DNA of 64,000 nucleotides from Marinomonas fungiae. GTDB lineage: Bacteria; Pseudomonadota; Gammaproteobacteria; Pseudomonadales; Marinomonadaceae. The stretch is taken from assembly GCF_001418205.1 (NCBI RefSeq), contig NZ_LIQF01000005.1, positions 226,275-290,274 of the forward strand, given 5' to 3'. Shown here in pieces: positions 17,314 through 26,000 of this stretch. Numbering within the stretch: position 1 is the stretch's first letter; each line of letters opens with the position of its first letter. The notes beneath the pieces are model-generated. The model did no database searches and was not told the DNA's origin. It saw only the letters and a list, made by a program, of their open reading frames with translations. A program made the position numbers and the translations under genes.

Positions 17314-18078
17314 ATGAAACATGCTCGCGTAAAAGTAAATGATCAAACCCTAAACGTTACCGTAAATGACAATAATCAAGTCGTAACTGCTTCAGGTGAA
17401 GTGCTTGATGCTGGCTCTTTTACCTGGTTGCCACCCTGTGAAGGCAAGATGTTTGTGCTTGCCATTAACTACGCCGATCACGCTGCCGAACTGTCGTTTA
17501 AGGCGCCTGATGAACCACTTGTGTTCCTAAAAAACAGCAACACACTTATTGGTCACGAACAAAATACGTACCGTCCAGACAATGTCGACTACATGCACTA
17601 TGAATGTGAGCTTGTGGTCGTCATTGGTAAAGAAGCTAAAAACGTCTCTAAAGAAGACGCCATGTCTTATGTTGGCGGATACACCGTTGGTAACGATTAC
17701 GCTATCCGTGATTACCTAGAGAACTACTACCGCCCTAACCTTCGCGTGAAAAGCCGCGACACTTGTACGCCAATTGGCCCTTACATTGTCGACGCGGATC
17801 AAATCCAAGATCCACATAATCTAGTACTACGCACTTACATCAATGGCGAGCTAAAGCAAGAAGGCAATACCAAAGACCTTGTGTTTGATATTCCTCACTT
17901 GATCTCTTACCTAAGTGAGATCATGACCCTGACACCAGGTGACATGATCTTCACCGGTACACCTGAAGGTCTAGCGGATGTGAAGCCAGGCGACGTTGTT
18001 ACGACGGAAGTGGAAGGGGTTGGCGTGCTGACAAACACCATCATTTCTGAATCTGAATACCTTGCGAGCTTAAACTAG
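17314..18078 (+). CDS. hpaG2: Homoprotocatechuate pathway decarboxylase/isomerase, second subunit
   Basis: A 254-residue FAH-fold protein corresponding to the C-terminal half of E. coli HpaG. Landmarks are LAINYADHA, PDNVDYMHYECELVVVIGK (the metal-binding Glu pair), YAIRDYLENYYRPNLRVKSR and a FTGTPEGLADVKPGD loop. ATG 17314 is 8 bases after the hpaG1 stop; a GTG at 17302 would overlap hpaG1. It pairs functionally with HpaG1 and is followed 9 bases later by hpaH. Confidence 0.92.
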   Translation: MKHARVKVNDQTLNVTVNDNNQVVTASGEVLDAGSFTWLPPCEGKMFVLAINYADHAAELSFKAPDEPLVFLKNSNTLIGHEQNTYRPDNVDYMHYECELVVVIGKEAKNVSKEDAMSYVGGYTVGNDYAIRDYLENYYRPNLRVKSRDTCTPIGPYIVDADQIQDPHNLVLRTYINGELKQEGNTKDLVFDIPHLISYLSEIMTLTPGDMIFTGTPEGLADVKPGDVVTTEVEGVGVLTNTIISESEYLASLN

Positions 18079-18087
18079 GAGTCTTTC

Positions 18088-18891
18088 ATGCTTTCAAAAG
18101 ATATTATCGCTACCTGCGCACAACGCTTGCATGACGCTGAAAAGTCTCGCAAACAGATCCGTCAGATTTCATTGGATTACCCTGACATCACCATTGAAGA
18201 TGCCTACGCGATTCAGCGTGAATGGTTAGACATTAAACTCAATGAAGGTCGCAAAATCATTGGTCATAAAATCGGTTTAACCTCTCGCGCCATGCAAATG
18301 AGTTCGCAGATCGATGAACCCGATTACGGTACATTGTTGGATGACATGCTTTACCACGATGGCTGTGAAATCAATACTGACGATTTTATTGTGCCGCGCA
18401 TTGAGGTTGAGTTGGCTTTCATCTTGAAAAAACCATTGAAAGGTCCAAATGTCACGATTTTTGATGTCTATGACGCAACCGGTTACGTGGTCCCTGCGCT
18501 AGAGCTAATCGATGCGCGTAGCCAATCCATCGATCCAGAAAGTGGCCGCCCTCGTAAAGTGTTTGACACCATTTCAGACAATGCTGCCAACGCTGCCATT
18601 ATCTTAGGTGGCCGCCCAATCAAAATTGATGAGCTGGATCTACGTTGGGTTTCTGCCATCATGCAACGCAATGGCGTGATTGAAGAAACAGGCGTAGCCG
18701 CAGGTGTCCTAAACCACCCAGCGAATGGCGTGGCTTGGTTGGCTAACAAATTGGCACCGTTTGATGTGGAGTTACAACCCGGACAAATTATTCTGGGGGG
18801 CTCCTTCACTCGTCCCGTTGCGGCACGCAAAGGCGACACCTTCAATGTCGACTTCGGCACCCTAGGCTCTGTGTCTTGTTACTTTAAATAA
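18088..18891 (+). CDS. hpaH: 2-oxohept-4-ene-1,7-dioate hydratase
   Basis: A 267-residue hydratase with exactly the length of E. coli HpaH. It adds water to 2-hydroxyhepta-2,4-diene-1,7-dioate to give 4-hydroxy-2-oxoheptanedioate. It carries GHKIGLTSRAMQ, VPRIEVELAFIL (metal ligands), PALELIDAR and a GVAAGVLNHPANGVAWLANK block conserved with E. coli. AGGAG lies before the start. Third gene of the rightward operon; hpaI begins 9 bases after its stop. Confidence 0.94.
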   Translation: MLSKDIIATCAQRLHDAEKSRKQIRQISLDYPDITIEDAYAIQREWLDIKLNEGRKIIGHKIGLTSRAMQMSSQIDEPDYGTLLDDMLYHDGCEINTDDFIVPRIEVELAFILKKPLKGPNVTIFDVYDATGYVVPALELIDARSQSIDPESGRPRKVFDTISDNAANAAIILGGRPIKIDELDLRWVSAIMQRNGVIEETGVAAGVLNHPANGVAWLANKLAPFDVELQPGQIILGGSFTRPVAARKGDTFNVDFGTLGSVSCYFK

Positions 18892-18900
18892 GGGTTATGC

Positions 18901-19707
18901 ATGTCTGCTCCTAAAAATACCTTCAAACAGGCCCTTATTAACAAAGAGCCGCAAATCGGTCTTTGGTTAGGCCTTGCCAACAATTACACAGCGGAACTGA
19001 TTGGTTCCGCTGGGTTTGACTGGCTATTGATAGACGGCGAACACGCTCCGAACACGCTACAAACGATGTTGGGGCAACTACAAGCACTCGCCCCTTTTGC
19101 AACACATCCGATTGTGCGCCCAGCTTGGGCGGACGATGTAGCACTCAAGCAAATCCTAGACTTAGGCGTGCAAACAGTTCTGGCACCAATGGTCGACAGT
19201 GCAGAGCAAGCCGAGCAAATCGTGCGTGGTACACGTTACCCACCGCAGGGTGTCCGTGGTGTTGGTAGTGCTTTGGCTCGTGCCTCTCAGTTCAACCGTA
19301 CTCCAGATTACCTGACGACTGCAAACGATGAAATCTGCGTGTTGGTTCAAATTGAGTCGGCGAAAGCGGTACAAGAGCTAGACAATATTCTCGCGCTCGA
19401 AGGCGTGGATGGTGTGTTCATCGGCCCAGCGGATTTAAGTGCGTCACTTGGCTACATTGGTCAGCCAAATCACCCAGAAGTGGTCAAAGTCATCGAAGCC
19501 AGCATTGCCAAGATCGTTGCCGCAGGCAAAGCTCCGGGCGTACTGATGGCCGACAAAAAACAGGCTCGTCGCTATTTAGACTGTGGCGCGCTATTTGTGG
19601 CTGTTGGCAGTGACACGGGCTTGCTGATGACCGCAACAAAAAATTTAGTCAGTGAGTTTAAGCCTGAATTAAACAATGACCTCCAGGGTAATGCATCCGT
19701 CTACTAG
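18901..19707 (+). CDS. hpaI: 4-hydroxy-2-oxoheptanedioate aldolase
   Basis: A 268-residue class II (metal-dependent) pyruvate aldolase that splits 4-hydroxy-2-oxoheptanedioate into pyruvate and succinic semialdehyde, the last pathway step. It shows [12 protein letters not shown] with the catalytic His, the HPIVRPAW Arg, VQIESA with a metal-binding Glu and [12 protein letters not shown] with the metal-binding Asp. Last gene of its operon, followed by a strong UUCG-loop terminator. The succinic semialdehyde would be oxidised by one of the nearby ALDHs (22127 or 32439; inference). Confidence 0.94.
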   Translation: MSAPKNTFKQALINKEPQIGLWLGLANNYTAELIGSAGFDWLLIDGEHAPNTLQTMLGQLQALAPFATHPIVRPAWADDVALKQILDLGVQTVLAPMVDSAEQAEQIVRGTRYPPQGVRGVGSALARASQFNRTPDYLTTANDEICVLVQIESAKAVQELDNILALEGVDGVFIGPADLSASLGYIGQPNHPEVVKVIEASIAKIVAAGKAPGVLMADKKQARRYLDCGALFVAVGSDTGLLMTATKNLVSEFKPELNNDLQGNASVY

Positions 19708-19763
19708 TTAAACATGCGCTATGGTTTAGAATGGGCCTAAGCGTTCAAGCATCACCCTTTTTT

Positions 19764-19788
19764 TGCCCAGTTCGCTGGGCATTTTTTT
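19764..19788 (+). terminator. Terminator of hpaG1-G2-H-I
   Basis: TGCCCAG-TTCG-CTGGGCA (19764-19781) with seven T after it. The UUCG tetraloop makes it especially stable. Confidence 0.93.
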
Positions 19789-19815
19789 GTTCTAATAGAA
19801 GAAATAATAAATACT

Positions 19816-20700
19816 ATGAAGACTGAATGGATACCTAATATCAATATCGGTGAAGACTACGATCTAGCCTATCAAGATGCGACCATTCACTTTGATAAGT
19901 TGGGCAAGCTGGCGGATTTTTTTGGGCGTGATATGCCCATGCATCTTCACAGTGAATACTGTCAGTTTCACTTTGTCCAGTCTGGCAAAACACTCTTCAA
20001 CATCGATCAAAACACCTATCAAACCCAAGGTAAAGCACTGTTTTATACGCCTAGCTCTACGCCACATGCCTTCTGGACAGAGCCTGACGCACCGGGGTTT
20101 GTGATCACGATGCACCGCTTAGTGCTTGAGGAAATCATTGAGCAACTGAATATTGACCGAACCACTTTGTATATGCCACTGGTACTCCATTCTGAGCAAA
20201 CAGATACTCCACAATGGCAAACCATTGAAACTCTCTTCTCTCTCTTGAGGAATGAGTGGCACGAGCAACGTGCTTTGCAGTACCCTGCGATGGTCTCAAT
20301 TCTAAAACTACTGATCATTACAATGGTGCGCTTATCCGAGTCAAAATCACCTAAGAATCAACATAAGCACACCGAAGTCACCCTATTCCGCAAGTTTAGC
20401 CACTTGGTGGAGTCACATTACATTGAGCACCGCAATGTGAGCTTTTATTGCGAACACTTGCATTTGAATGAAAGCAGGCTTCATTACATCTGTAAGAAGA
20501 TTGCAGGTTCAAGCCCCAAGCAAATTATTAATGGCCGCGTTATTCTGGAAGCAAAACGCTTACTATCCCATACCAATCTGAGTCTGAGTGAGATCAGCTA
20601 TCATTTAAACATGCTAGAGCCATCGTATTTCTCACGCTTTTTCATGCGCAAAACGGGCCTGTCTCCAACAGATTTTAGAAATCAGCAAAGCAATCAATAG
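19816..20700 (+). CDS. hpaA: 4-hydroxyphenylacetate catabolism activator HpaA (AraC family)
   Basis: A 294-residue AraC/XylS regulator. The N-terminal cupin part (PNINIGEDYDL, then KLADFFGRDMPMH and the PHAFWTEPD region) matches E. coli HpaA, which activates the hydroxylase operon with 4-HPA. The C-terminal domain carries the double HTH (HLHLNESRLHYICKKIAGSS and LSEISYHLNMLEPSYFSRFF). It is a separate transcription unit after the hpaI terminator. No strong Shine-Dalgarno. Targets here may be the C2/C1 hydroxylase genes or the second hpaD operon (inference). Confidence 0.88.
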   Translation: MKTEWIPNINIGEDYDLAYQDATIHFDKLGKLADFFGRDMPMHLHSEYCQFHFVQSGKTLFNIDQNTYQTQGKALFYTPSSTPHAFWTEPDAPGFVITMHRLVLEEIIEQLNIDRTTLYMPLVLHSEQTDTPQWQTIETLFSLLRNEWHEQRALQYPAMVSILKLLIITMVRLSESKSPKNQHKHTEVTLFRKFSHLVESHYIEHRNVSFYCEHLHLNESRLHYICKKIAGSSPKQIINGRVILEAKRLLSHTNLSLSEISYHLNMLEPSYFSRFFMRKTGLSPTDFRNQQSNQ

Positions 20701-20768
20701 TCTCTTGCCCTAAGTCAAACAACAAACCATCCGTAATTGAAGCAATAAATTCGCCGACATATATTTAC

Positions 20769-20780
20769 TTAACATGTTAA
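20769..20780. promoter_or_regulatory. Candidate HpaR operator upstream of the second hpaD operon
   Basis: A perfect TTAACATGTTAA palindrome 26 bases before the start of the second hpaD-like gene. It continues as TTAATTAA, giving a longer AT-rich dyad. Confidence 0.72.
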
Positions 20781-20806
20781 TTAAAATACTATTTGAGGTA
20801 TCAGTT

Positions 20807-21661
20807 ATGGGTAAGTTATCTATTGCGGCAAAAATCACACATGTGCCAACCATGCTGCTTTCCGAACAACCAGGGAACCTTCAAGGTTGTCGGCAAGCCG
20901 CCATTGATGGACACAAAGAAATAGCTCGTCGAGCAAAAGAAGCCGGAGTCGACACCATCGTCGTGTTGGATACCCATTGGTTGGTGAACGCTGGGCATCA
21001 CGTTAATTCGAATGCCAGCTTTAAAGGTGTCTACACCAGCCATGAGTTCCCACATTTTATCCAAGACTTGGAATATGAATACCGTGGCAATCCAGCACTT
21101 GGCGATGCCATCGCTGAAAAAGCCACGGCGAAGGGTGTACACATGCTATCGCATCAGGTGGCAACACTAGATTTAGAGTACGGTACCTTAGTCCCCATGC
21201 GCTACATGAACGCTGACCATCATTTTGATGTGGTATCGGTCGCGGCATGGTGCACGGTTCATAATTTAGAGGAATCGCGTTTGATTGGCGAAGCGATTTT
21301 GGAAGCGATTGAAGCCAGCGATAACAATGTCATGTTGCTTGCTTCAGGGTCGTTGTCCCACAAGATTTGGGAAAACGAACTGTACGCTGCGAATAATGGC
21401 ACCTTCACCATCTCACGCGAGTTTAACCGCCAAGTAGACTTGCGCGTGTTAGAACTTTGGCAGAAGGGTGATAGCGAAACCTTTTTAGCGATGTTGCCAG
21501 AATACGCTCAGTACTGCTGCGGAGAAGGCGGCATGCACGATACCGCAATGTTATTTGGGGCCTTAGGTTGGGACAAATACCAAGGTAAAGCTGAAATCAT
21601 TACGGATTACTTCCCAAGCTCCGGCACAGGTCAAGTAAACGTAATCTTTCCCATAGAGTAA
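20807..21661 (+). CDS. hpaD: 3,4-dihydroxyphenylacetate 2,3-dioxygenase (second copy)
   Basis: A 284-residue homologue of HpaD, very near the E. coli length. It starts MGKLSIAAKITHVPTM (an upstream ATG at 20774 lies within the operator region and is rejected) and keeps LDTHWLVNAGHHVN, GTLVPMRYMN, LASGSLSHK and a C-terminal FPSSGTGQVNVIFP. It lacks the C-terminal tail of the copy at 9688-10617. Two copies may cleave different catechols or be differently induced; which one is the main homoprotocatechuate enzyme cannot be told. TTGAGGT precedes the start and a HbpS-type gene follows after 4 bases. Confidence 0.9.
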   Translation: MGKLSIAAKITHVPTMLLSEQPGNLQGCRQAAIDGHKEIARRAKEAGVDTIVVLDTHWLVNAGHHVNSNASFKGVYTSHEFPHFIQDLEYEYRGNPALGDAIAEKATAKGVHMLSHQVATLDLEYGTLVPMRYMNADHHFDVVSVAAWCTVHNLEESRLIGEAILEAIEASDNNVMLLASGSLSHKIWENELYAANNGTFTISREFNRQVDLRVLELWQKGDSETFLAMLPEYAQYCCGEGGMHDTAMLFGALGWDKYQGKAEIITDYFPSSGTGQVNVIFPIE

Positions 21662-21665
21662 GTAC

Positions 21666-22091
21666 ATGACGACATACGTGACAACTCAGACAAATCTAAC
21701 CACTCAGGCTGCCATTCAAATGGGAATGGCAGCCATCGATCGCGCTGGAAGCTTAAATATCCATATCAGCCTGACGATTGTGGATACCACGGGGCTACCC
21801 CTCGCCAGTTTACGGATGAACCAGTCGCCATTGATCTCGGTGGGCGTAGCGGAGAACAAAGCCTACACCGCCCTCTCATTTCGCCGTCCAACACGAGATT
21901 GGCAAACCAGTTTAGCGCACAAACAAACCGTACTGGCTGCCCTACAAAGCGAACCCAAGTTCACTTATTTAGGCGGAGGCCTGCCCGTTGTCATCAACGA
22001 CGAAGTGGTAGGCGCCATTGGTGTTTCTGGGGGCAGTGAAGATCAGGACATTGACTGTGCGCAGCACGCCATTCAAATCCTACTCGGATAA
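21666..22091 (+). CDS. GlcG/HbpS-family (heme-binding-like) protein
   Basis: A 141-residue protein of the GlcG/HbpS (DUF336) family. It shows MGMAAIDRAG, then VDTTGLPLASLRMN, ENKAYTALSF and a C-terminal GGGLPVVINDEVVGAIGVSGG. Such proteins are common beside aromatic and glycolate catabolic genes and have been linked to heme/iron binding or redox sensing. Its role here is unknown; protection or iron supply for the non-heme iron dioxygenase encoded just upstream is speculation. It is co-transcribed with hpaD copy 2 and the following ALDH. Confidence 0.85.
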   Translation: MTTYVTTQTNLTTQAAIQMGMAAIDRAGSLNIHISLTIVDTTGLPLASLRMNQSPLISVGVAENKAYTALSFRRPTRDWQTSLAHKQTVLAALQSEPKFTYLGGGLPVVINDEVVGAIGVSGGSEDQDIDCAQHAIQILLG

Positions 22092-22126
22092 CAACTTTCG
22101 GATAAAAACAAAGAGAGACACACGCT

Positions 22127-23557
22127 ATGTTAAAGAAACAGTACCCTTTTTACTTGGCTAGCAAACCTGTATATGCCAATGAAGATCTTGAAGTTCGCAA
22201 CAAGTATTCTGGCGAACTGATTGCAACCGTTGCGCTGGCTTCGGCGACCGATATCGATAAGGCAATTGCCGCAGCGGATAAAGCACAGCCAGCAATGAAA
22301 ACATTGCCATCATACAAACGCCAAGCCATTCTTAATCATTGTGTGGCACGCTTTAAAGAACGTTTCGAAGAGCTTGCTGTAGCCTTGTGCCAAGAAGCCG
22401 GCAAGCCAATTAAAGACGCTCGTGGTGAAGTGACACGTTTAATCGACACATTCCAGATTGCGGCTGAAGAAGCCACACGTATATATGGTGAAGTAATACC
22501 AATGGATATTTCACCTCGTGCGGAAGGCTACCAAGGCCAATGGAAACGCTTCCCAATCGGCCCCTGCTCTTTTATTTCTCCGTTCAACTTCCCGTTGAAT
22601 CTTGCGGCACATAAAATTGCACCGGCAATCGCAGCTGGCTGTACCTTTATTCTGAAACCTGCTTCGTTAACGCCCATTAGCGCATTGATCGTCGCTGAAA
22701 TCCTAGCGGAAACAGAACTACCAGAAGGGGCCTTTTCCATCCTACCATGCCGCCGTGACGGTGCTGACTTATTTACCACTGATGAGCGCTTGAAACTGCT
22801 AAGCTTCACGGGATCGCCAGATGTAGGTTGGGATCTGAAAAAGAAAGCAGGCAAAAAACCAGTAGTACTCGAACTGGGTGGTAATGCCGCTTGTATCGTA
22901 GATGAAGGGACGGATTTAGAGGATGCCGTACAACGTATTATTTTTGGCGCCTACTACCAATCAGGTCAAAGCTGTATCAGCGTTCAACGCATCATGGTAC
23001 ATGAATCCCTATACGACCAAGCGAAAGACAAGCTGGCCATAGCCGTTAGTAACCTTGTGATGGGCGATCCTGCGGATGAACGAACATTCATCGGGCCGAT
23101 GATCTCGGTAAAAGAAGCAGAACGCCTTCATGACTGGATACTAGAGGCCAAAGCAGCTGGAGCAACCGTATTAGCCGGCGGGAATCGTGACGGCGCTATG
23201 CTGGAAGCGACTCTACTGGAGAACGTCACCTCTGATATGACAGTGAATAACCAAGAAGCATTTGGACCCGTTGCTATTTTGTCTAAGTTCTCTGATTTTG
23301 ATAAAGCCCTAGAAGAAGTCAACAACTCTGATTTTGGCTTACAAGCAGGGATTTTCACTAAAGACATTTACAAAGCCCATAAAGCTTGGGAAGAGCTAGA
23401 AGTCGGTGGTGTCGTGATTGGTGATGTACCCTCTTGGCGGGTGGATCACATGCCCTACGGTGGCGTGAAAGACAGTGGCTTAGGCCGTGAAGGCATTCGT
23501 TATGCCATCGAAGACATGACCGAATTGAAGCTAATGGTGTTACGTACACCTAAATAA
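22127..23557 (+). CDS. Aldehyde dehydrogenase (succinic semialdehyde / lactaldehyde type)
   Basis: A 476-residue ALDH with a cofactor loop FTGSPDVGWDLKKKA, catalytic Glu in LELGGNAA and catalytic Cys in SGQSCISVQRIMVH. The GQSC-ISVQR and GGNAA variants point to the lactaldehyde/phosphonoacetaldehyde/semialdehyde branch of ALDHs, different from the aromatic type at 1-3697. Being third in the operon with hpaD copy 2, it may oxidise succinic semialdehyde released by HpaI or 4-hydroxyphenylacetaldehyde from tyramine. Neither is proven. Confidence 0.85.
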   Translation: MLKKQYPFYLASKPVYANEDLEVRNKYSGELIATVALASATDIDKAIAAADKAQPAMKTLPSYKRQAILNHCVARFKERFEELAVALCQEAGKPIKDARGEVTRLIDTFQIAAEEATRIYGEVIPMDISPRAEGYQGQWKRFPIGPCSFISPFNFPLNLAAHKIAPAIAAGCTFILKPASLTPISALIVAEILAETELPEGAFSILPCRRDGADLFTTDERLKLLSFTGSPDVGWDLKKKAGKKPVVLELGGNAACIVDEGTDLEDAVQRIIFGAYYQSGQSCISVQRIMVHESLYDQAKDKLAIAVSNLVMGDPADERTFIGPMISVKEAERLHDWILEAKAAGATVLAGGNRDGAMLEATLLENVTSDMTVNNQEAFGPVAILSKFSDFDKALEEVNNSDFGLQAGIFTKDIYKAHKAWEELEVGGVVIGDVPSWRVDHMPYGGVKDSGLGREGIRYAIEDMTELKLMVLRTPK

Positions 23558-23576
23558 GTCGCTCATTTTTTTTCGC

Positions 23577-23605
23577 AAAAGCCAACTCTATGTTGGCTTT
23601 TTGTT
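23577..23605 (+). terminator. Terminator after the second hpaD operon
   Basis: AAAAGCCAAC-TCTAT-GTTGGCTTTT (23577-23601), continuing into TTG TTTT. It sits in the short gap before the MFS gene, so that gene probably relies on read-through or its own promoter. Confidence 0.85.
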
Positions 23606-23622
23606 TTAATAAGGAGACCAAC

Positions 23623-24807
23623 ATGACTTCTCCCCATTCTCGATGGCTGGTGCCGTTGCTCGGTTATCTCGTTGCTTTTGGCCCACTGTCTATCGATATG
23701 TACTTACCTAGTTTGCCTATCATTGCCGCAGACCTAGATTCGAGCCAACAAACGGTTCAGTACAGCATTACCGCATTTCTTGTGGGCATGACCTTTGGCA
23801 TGCTGCTGTTTGGTCCCCTATCGGACCAATTGGGTCGCAAGAAGTTACTTCTGGCTGGCACCTTTCTTTATGCACTCACCAGTTTAGGTTGCGCCATCGC
23901 ACAATCCGGCGAATCCCTGATCGCCTATCGCGCTTTCCAATCCATCGGAGCAGCGGCGGCTGCAGTACTTGCCAGAGCGCTGGTACGTGATTACTTTGCT
24001 CCGAAGCAAGCCGCTGGCATCTTATCCACCATGCACATCATATCGATGATCGTGATGTTGTTTGCGCCGCTGTTAGGCGCCTATATCGTGGAAATCTTTG
24101 ATTGGCGTTGGATTTTCTACTTTTTGGCAGCATTTTCAGTGGTCGCCTTTATTGGCATTTTCGCCCTGATTCAAGAGCCAACAAGAGATGTAGCCCATGC
24201 ACCCAATTTGGAAGCTTACCTTGCTTCCTATGTGGCCTGCTTAAAAGAACCCAAAGTTTGCTTTTTGATACTGACCAATGGCTTTTCATTTGCCGGTATG
24301 TTTGCCTTTATCGCCGCTTCTGCGTTTGTCTATATTGAGCATTTCGAATACAGCGAATCCACCTACGGCCTGCTCTTCTCAGCCAATATCGGCGCGATTA
24401 TCGTCATGACTCTGATCAACAAGAGGATCTTGCATCACTATTCCTCAGAACATGCATTACGGTTTGCCATCTTTGTTTCAGTTTTAGCCACTCTTGGTAT
24501 GACGACTATTGGAGCAGTTAGCTCGGCTATTGCCCCACTGTTTATGCTATCCAGCATGCTCTACATTAGCGTTACCGGTTCTATTGGTGCCAACTGTTTG
24601 GCCAGCTTATTTAACATTATCCCCAACCGAGCGGGAACAGCTGCGGGCTTATTGGTGGCCATGCAATTCGCACTGGGCGCCTTAAGTACTTACATCACAA
24701 CATTATTGTTTGATGGTACCCCTAACTCGCTACTGCTGATTATGGCGGGATTTGGAGCTCTATCTTTTTGCACATTTACAATTGTTTTGCGTATCCGTAC
24801 TGCATAG
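23623..24807 (+). CDS. MFS drug-resistance-type transporter (Bcr/CflA family)
   Basis: A 394-residue 12-helix major facilitator. ATG 23623 follows AAGGAG by 7 bases; an ATG at 23590 lies in the terminator stem. It has PLSIDMYLPSLP in helix 1 and GPLSDQLGRKKLLL at the helix 2-3 loop, both typical of Bcr/CflA proton-driven exporters. It may export a toxic aromatic intermediate or an antibiotic. A related transporter is at 39329-40486. Confidence 0.85.
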   Translation: MTSPHSRWLVPLLGYLVAFGPLSIDMYLPSLPIIAADLDSSQQTVQYSITAFLVGMTFGMLLFGPLSDQLGRKKLLLAGTFLYALTSLGCAIAQSGESLIAYRAFQSIGAAAAAVLARALVRDYFAPKQAAGILSTMHIISMIVMLFAPLLGAYIVEIFDWRWIFYFLAAFSVVAFIGIFALIQEPTRDVAHAPNLEAYLASYVACLKEPKVCFLILTNGFSFAGMFAFIAASAFVYIEHFEYSESTYGLLFSANIGAIIVMTLINKRILHHYSSEHALRFAIFVSVLATLGMTTIGAVSSAIAPLFMLSSMLYISVTGSIGANCLASLFNIIPNRAGTAAGLLVAMQFALGALSTYITTLLFDGTPNSLLLIMAGFGALSFCTFTIVLRIRTA

Positions 24808-24910
24808 ATATGCTTTTTATGAATATGCTGGATGATATTTGTAATATCCAATTTTGGCAGGATTTATCTTGGATTCTTTACAGATCAATGAAATTGAGTG
24901 ATGTTAGGAC

Positions 24911-24933
24911 GATTGGTTGCTTAACAACCAATC
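24911..24933. promoter_or_regulatory. Perfect 9-bp inverted repeat before the AraC gene
   Basis: GATTGGTTG-CTTAA-CAACCAATC ends immediately before the AAGGGGG ribosome-binding site of the AraC gene at 24944. It could be an autoregulatory operator or a 5'-UTR hairpin affecting translation. Confidence 0.5.
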
Positions 24934-24943
24934 AAGGGGGGAT

Positions 24944-25906
24944 ATGTTAGACCTAACCATTACAGATTTAACCGAGGATGTTGTTTATAACGACCAGATC
25001 ACTTGGGACATTGAAGAGCATGCGGCAGCTCTAAGTAACTGGCAAGTTCAGTATGACCAGATTTCGGCCGGGCGTTTTAAAGGACGTGTCACTGAGTTGC
25101 AGCTTGGCAGTATGCAATTGGTGCGTGATAGCGCTAATCAGTCAATCAGAAAAGTGGGCGACTCTTGGGCTGGCGCGCTCAGTTTGAGCTTTCCAGTTAA
25201 CTCAAATGTTGATTCGTTTTACTGTAACGGACATAGATCTGAGGCGGATTATGCTTTACTTACACCAAATGGTCGCTTACCTGAGGTTCTGACACCAGAA
25301 GGATTGGATATCTTCTGCGTGTCCTGCGATATGAATGAGTTGCAGGGCATGTTAGAGCGACAAAACATCATGGTAGATCTAGACCAGAGAATGGAAAACT
25401 TTTATCTGTCCCGATTGCCTAGAGGAGCCAGTTTCAAATCTTTTCTTTCATCTGTGCTATCTGGCGAGCACAACACTACGCTACTGAAATATAACAGTAT
25501 TCAAACTACTGTTAGAGAAAGTGTGTTGTCGTATTTGCTCGATGTGATAGATGACAATAACATCCAATATCTTGATTTTTCGTCTCGCAAGCAACTCGTT
25601 GACCGCGCGCGGGAGTATATGCTGTCTCATCTTGAGTCTCCCCCGACTATTATGCAGCTTTGTAGTGAGCTTGGAACCAGCCGACGTAAGCTGCAATACT
25701 GTTTTCAAGATACCTTAGGGATCAATCCAGTTGGTTATTTACGTCTAGTAAGGCTTAATGCGGCGCATCGTGATCTTTTAACGGGTGGAAGCTGTGTTCA
25801 GGATGTTGCGGCAAAGTGGGGGTTTTTACATCTAAGCCGTTTTGCTGCCGAGTATCGTTCCCTATTTGATGAGCTTCCTTCAGAGACGCTAAAACGTGCT
25901 TATTAA
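24944..25906 (+). CDS. AraC-family transcriptional regulator
   Basis: A 320-residue regulator with an N-terminal AraC-binding-like domain and a C-terminal HTH_18-type domain (LCSELGTSRRKLQYCFQDTL, then LNAAHRDLL and VQDVAAKWGFLHLSRFAAEY). Start ATG 24944 has AAGGGGGG just before it. It precedes an outer-membrane channel, MFS and amidase in the same direction and most likely activates them. The inducer is unknown; an aromatic amide or its acid would fit the operon. Confidence 0.87.
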   Translation: MLDLTITDLTEDVVYNDQITWDIEEHAAALSNWQVQYDQISAGRFKGRVTELQLGSMQLVRDSANQSIRKVGDSWAGALSLSFPVNSNVDSFYCNGHRSEADYALLTPNGRLPEVLTPEGLDIFCVSCDMNELQGMLERQNIMVDLDQRMENFYLSRLPRGASFKSFLSSVLSGEHNTTLLKYNSIQTTVRESVLSYLLDVIDDNNIQYLDFSSRKQLVDRAREYMLSHLESPPTIMQLCSELGTSRRKLQYCFQDTLGINPVGYLRLVRLNAAHRDLLTGGSCVQDVAAKWGFLHLSRFAAEYRSLFDELPSETLKRAY

Positions 25907-25945
25907 TATTGCTAATATTGGCTAACGCCTCTTTTTTAGTCGTTG

Positions 25946-25990
25946 TAATGTGAAATTGTTGACTAACAAAATAATTATATTTTCACATTA
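25946..25990. promoter_or_regulatory. Long inverted repeat upstream of the outer-membrane channel gene
   Basis: TAATGTGAAA (25946-25955) is exactly repeated in inverted orientation as TTTCACATTA (25981-25990), with 25 bases between. The right arm abuts the GGAGCG ribosome-binding site of the gene at 26001. It could be a dimeric operator for the AraC protein or a hairpin controlling translation. Confidence 0.5.
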
Positions 25991-26000
25991 GGAGCGATTT

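Noticed and set aside
18483..18860. Minus-strand open frame opposite hpaH
   Set aside because: Antisense shadow of a conserved gene; the translation has no family pattern.
24807..24943. Short plus-strand frame between the MFS and AraC genes
   Set aside because: Overlaps the MFS 3' end in another frame, no ribosome site and no similarity; the stretch holds the inverted repeat and probable promoter instead.
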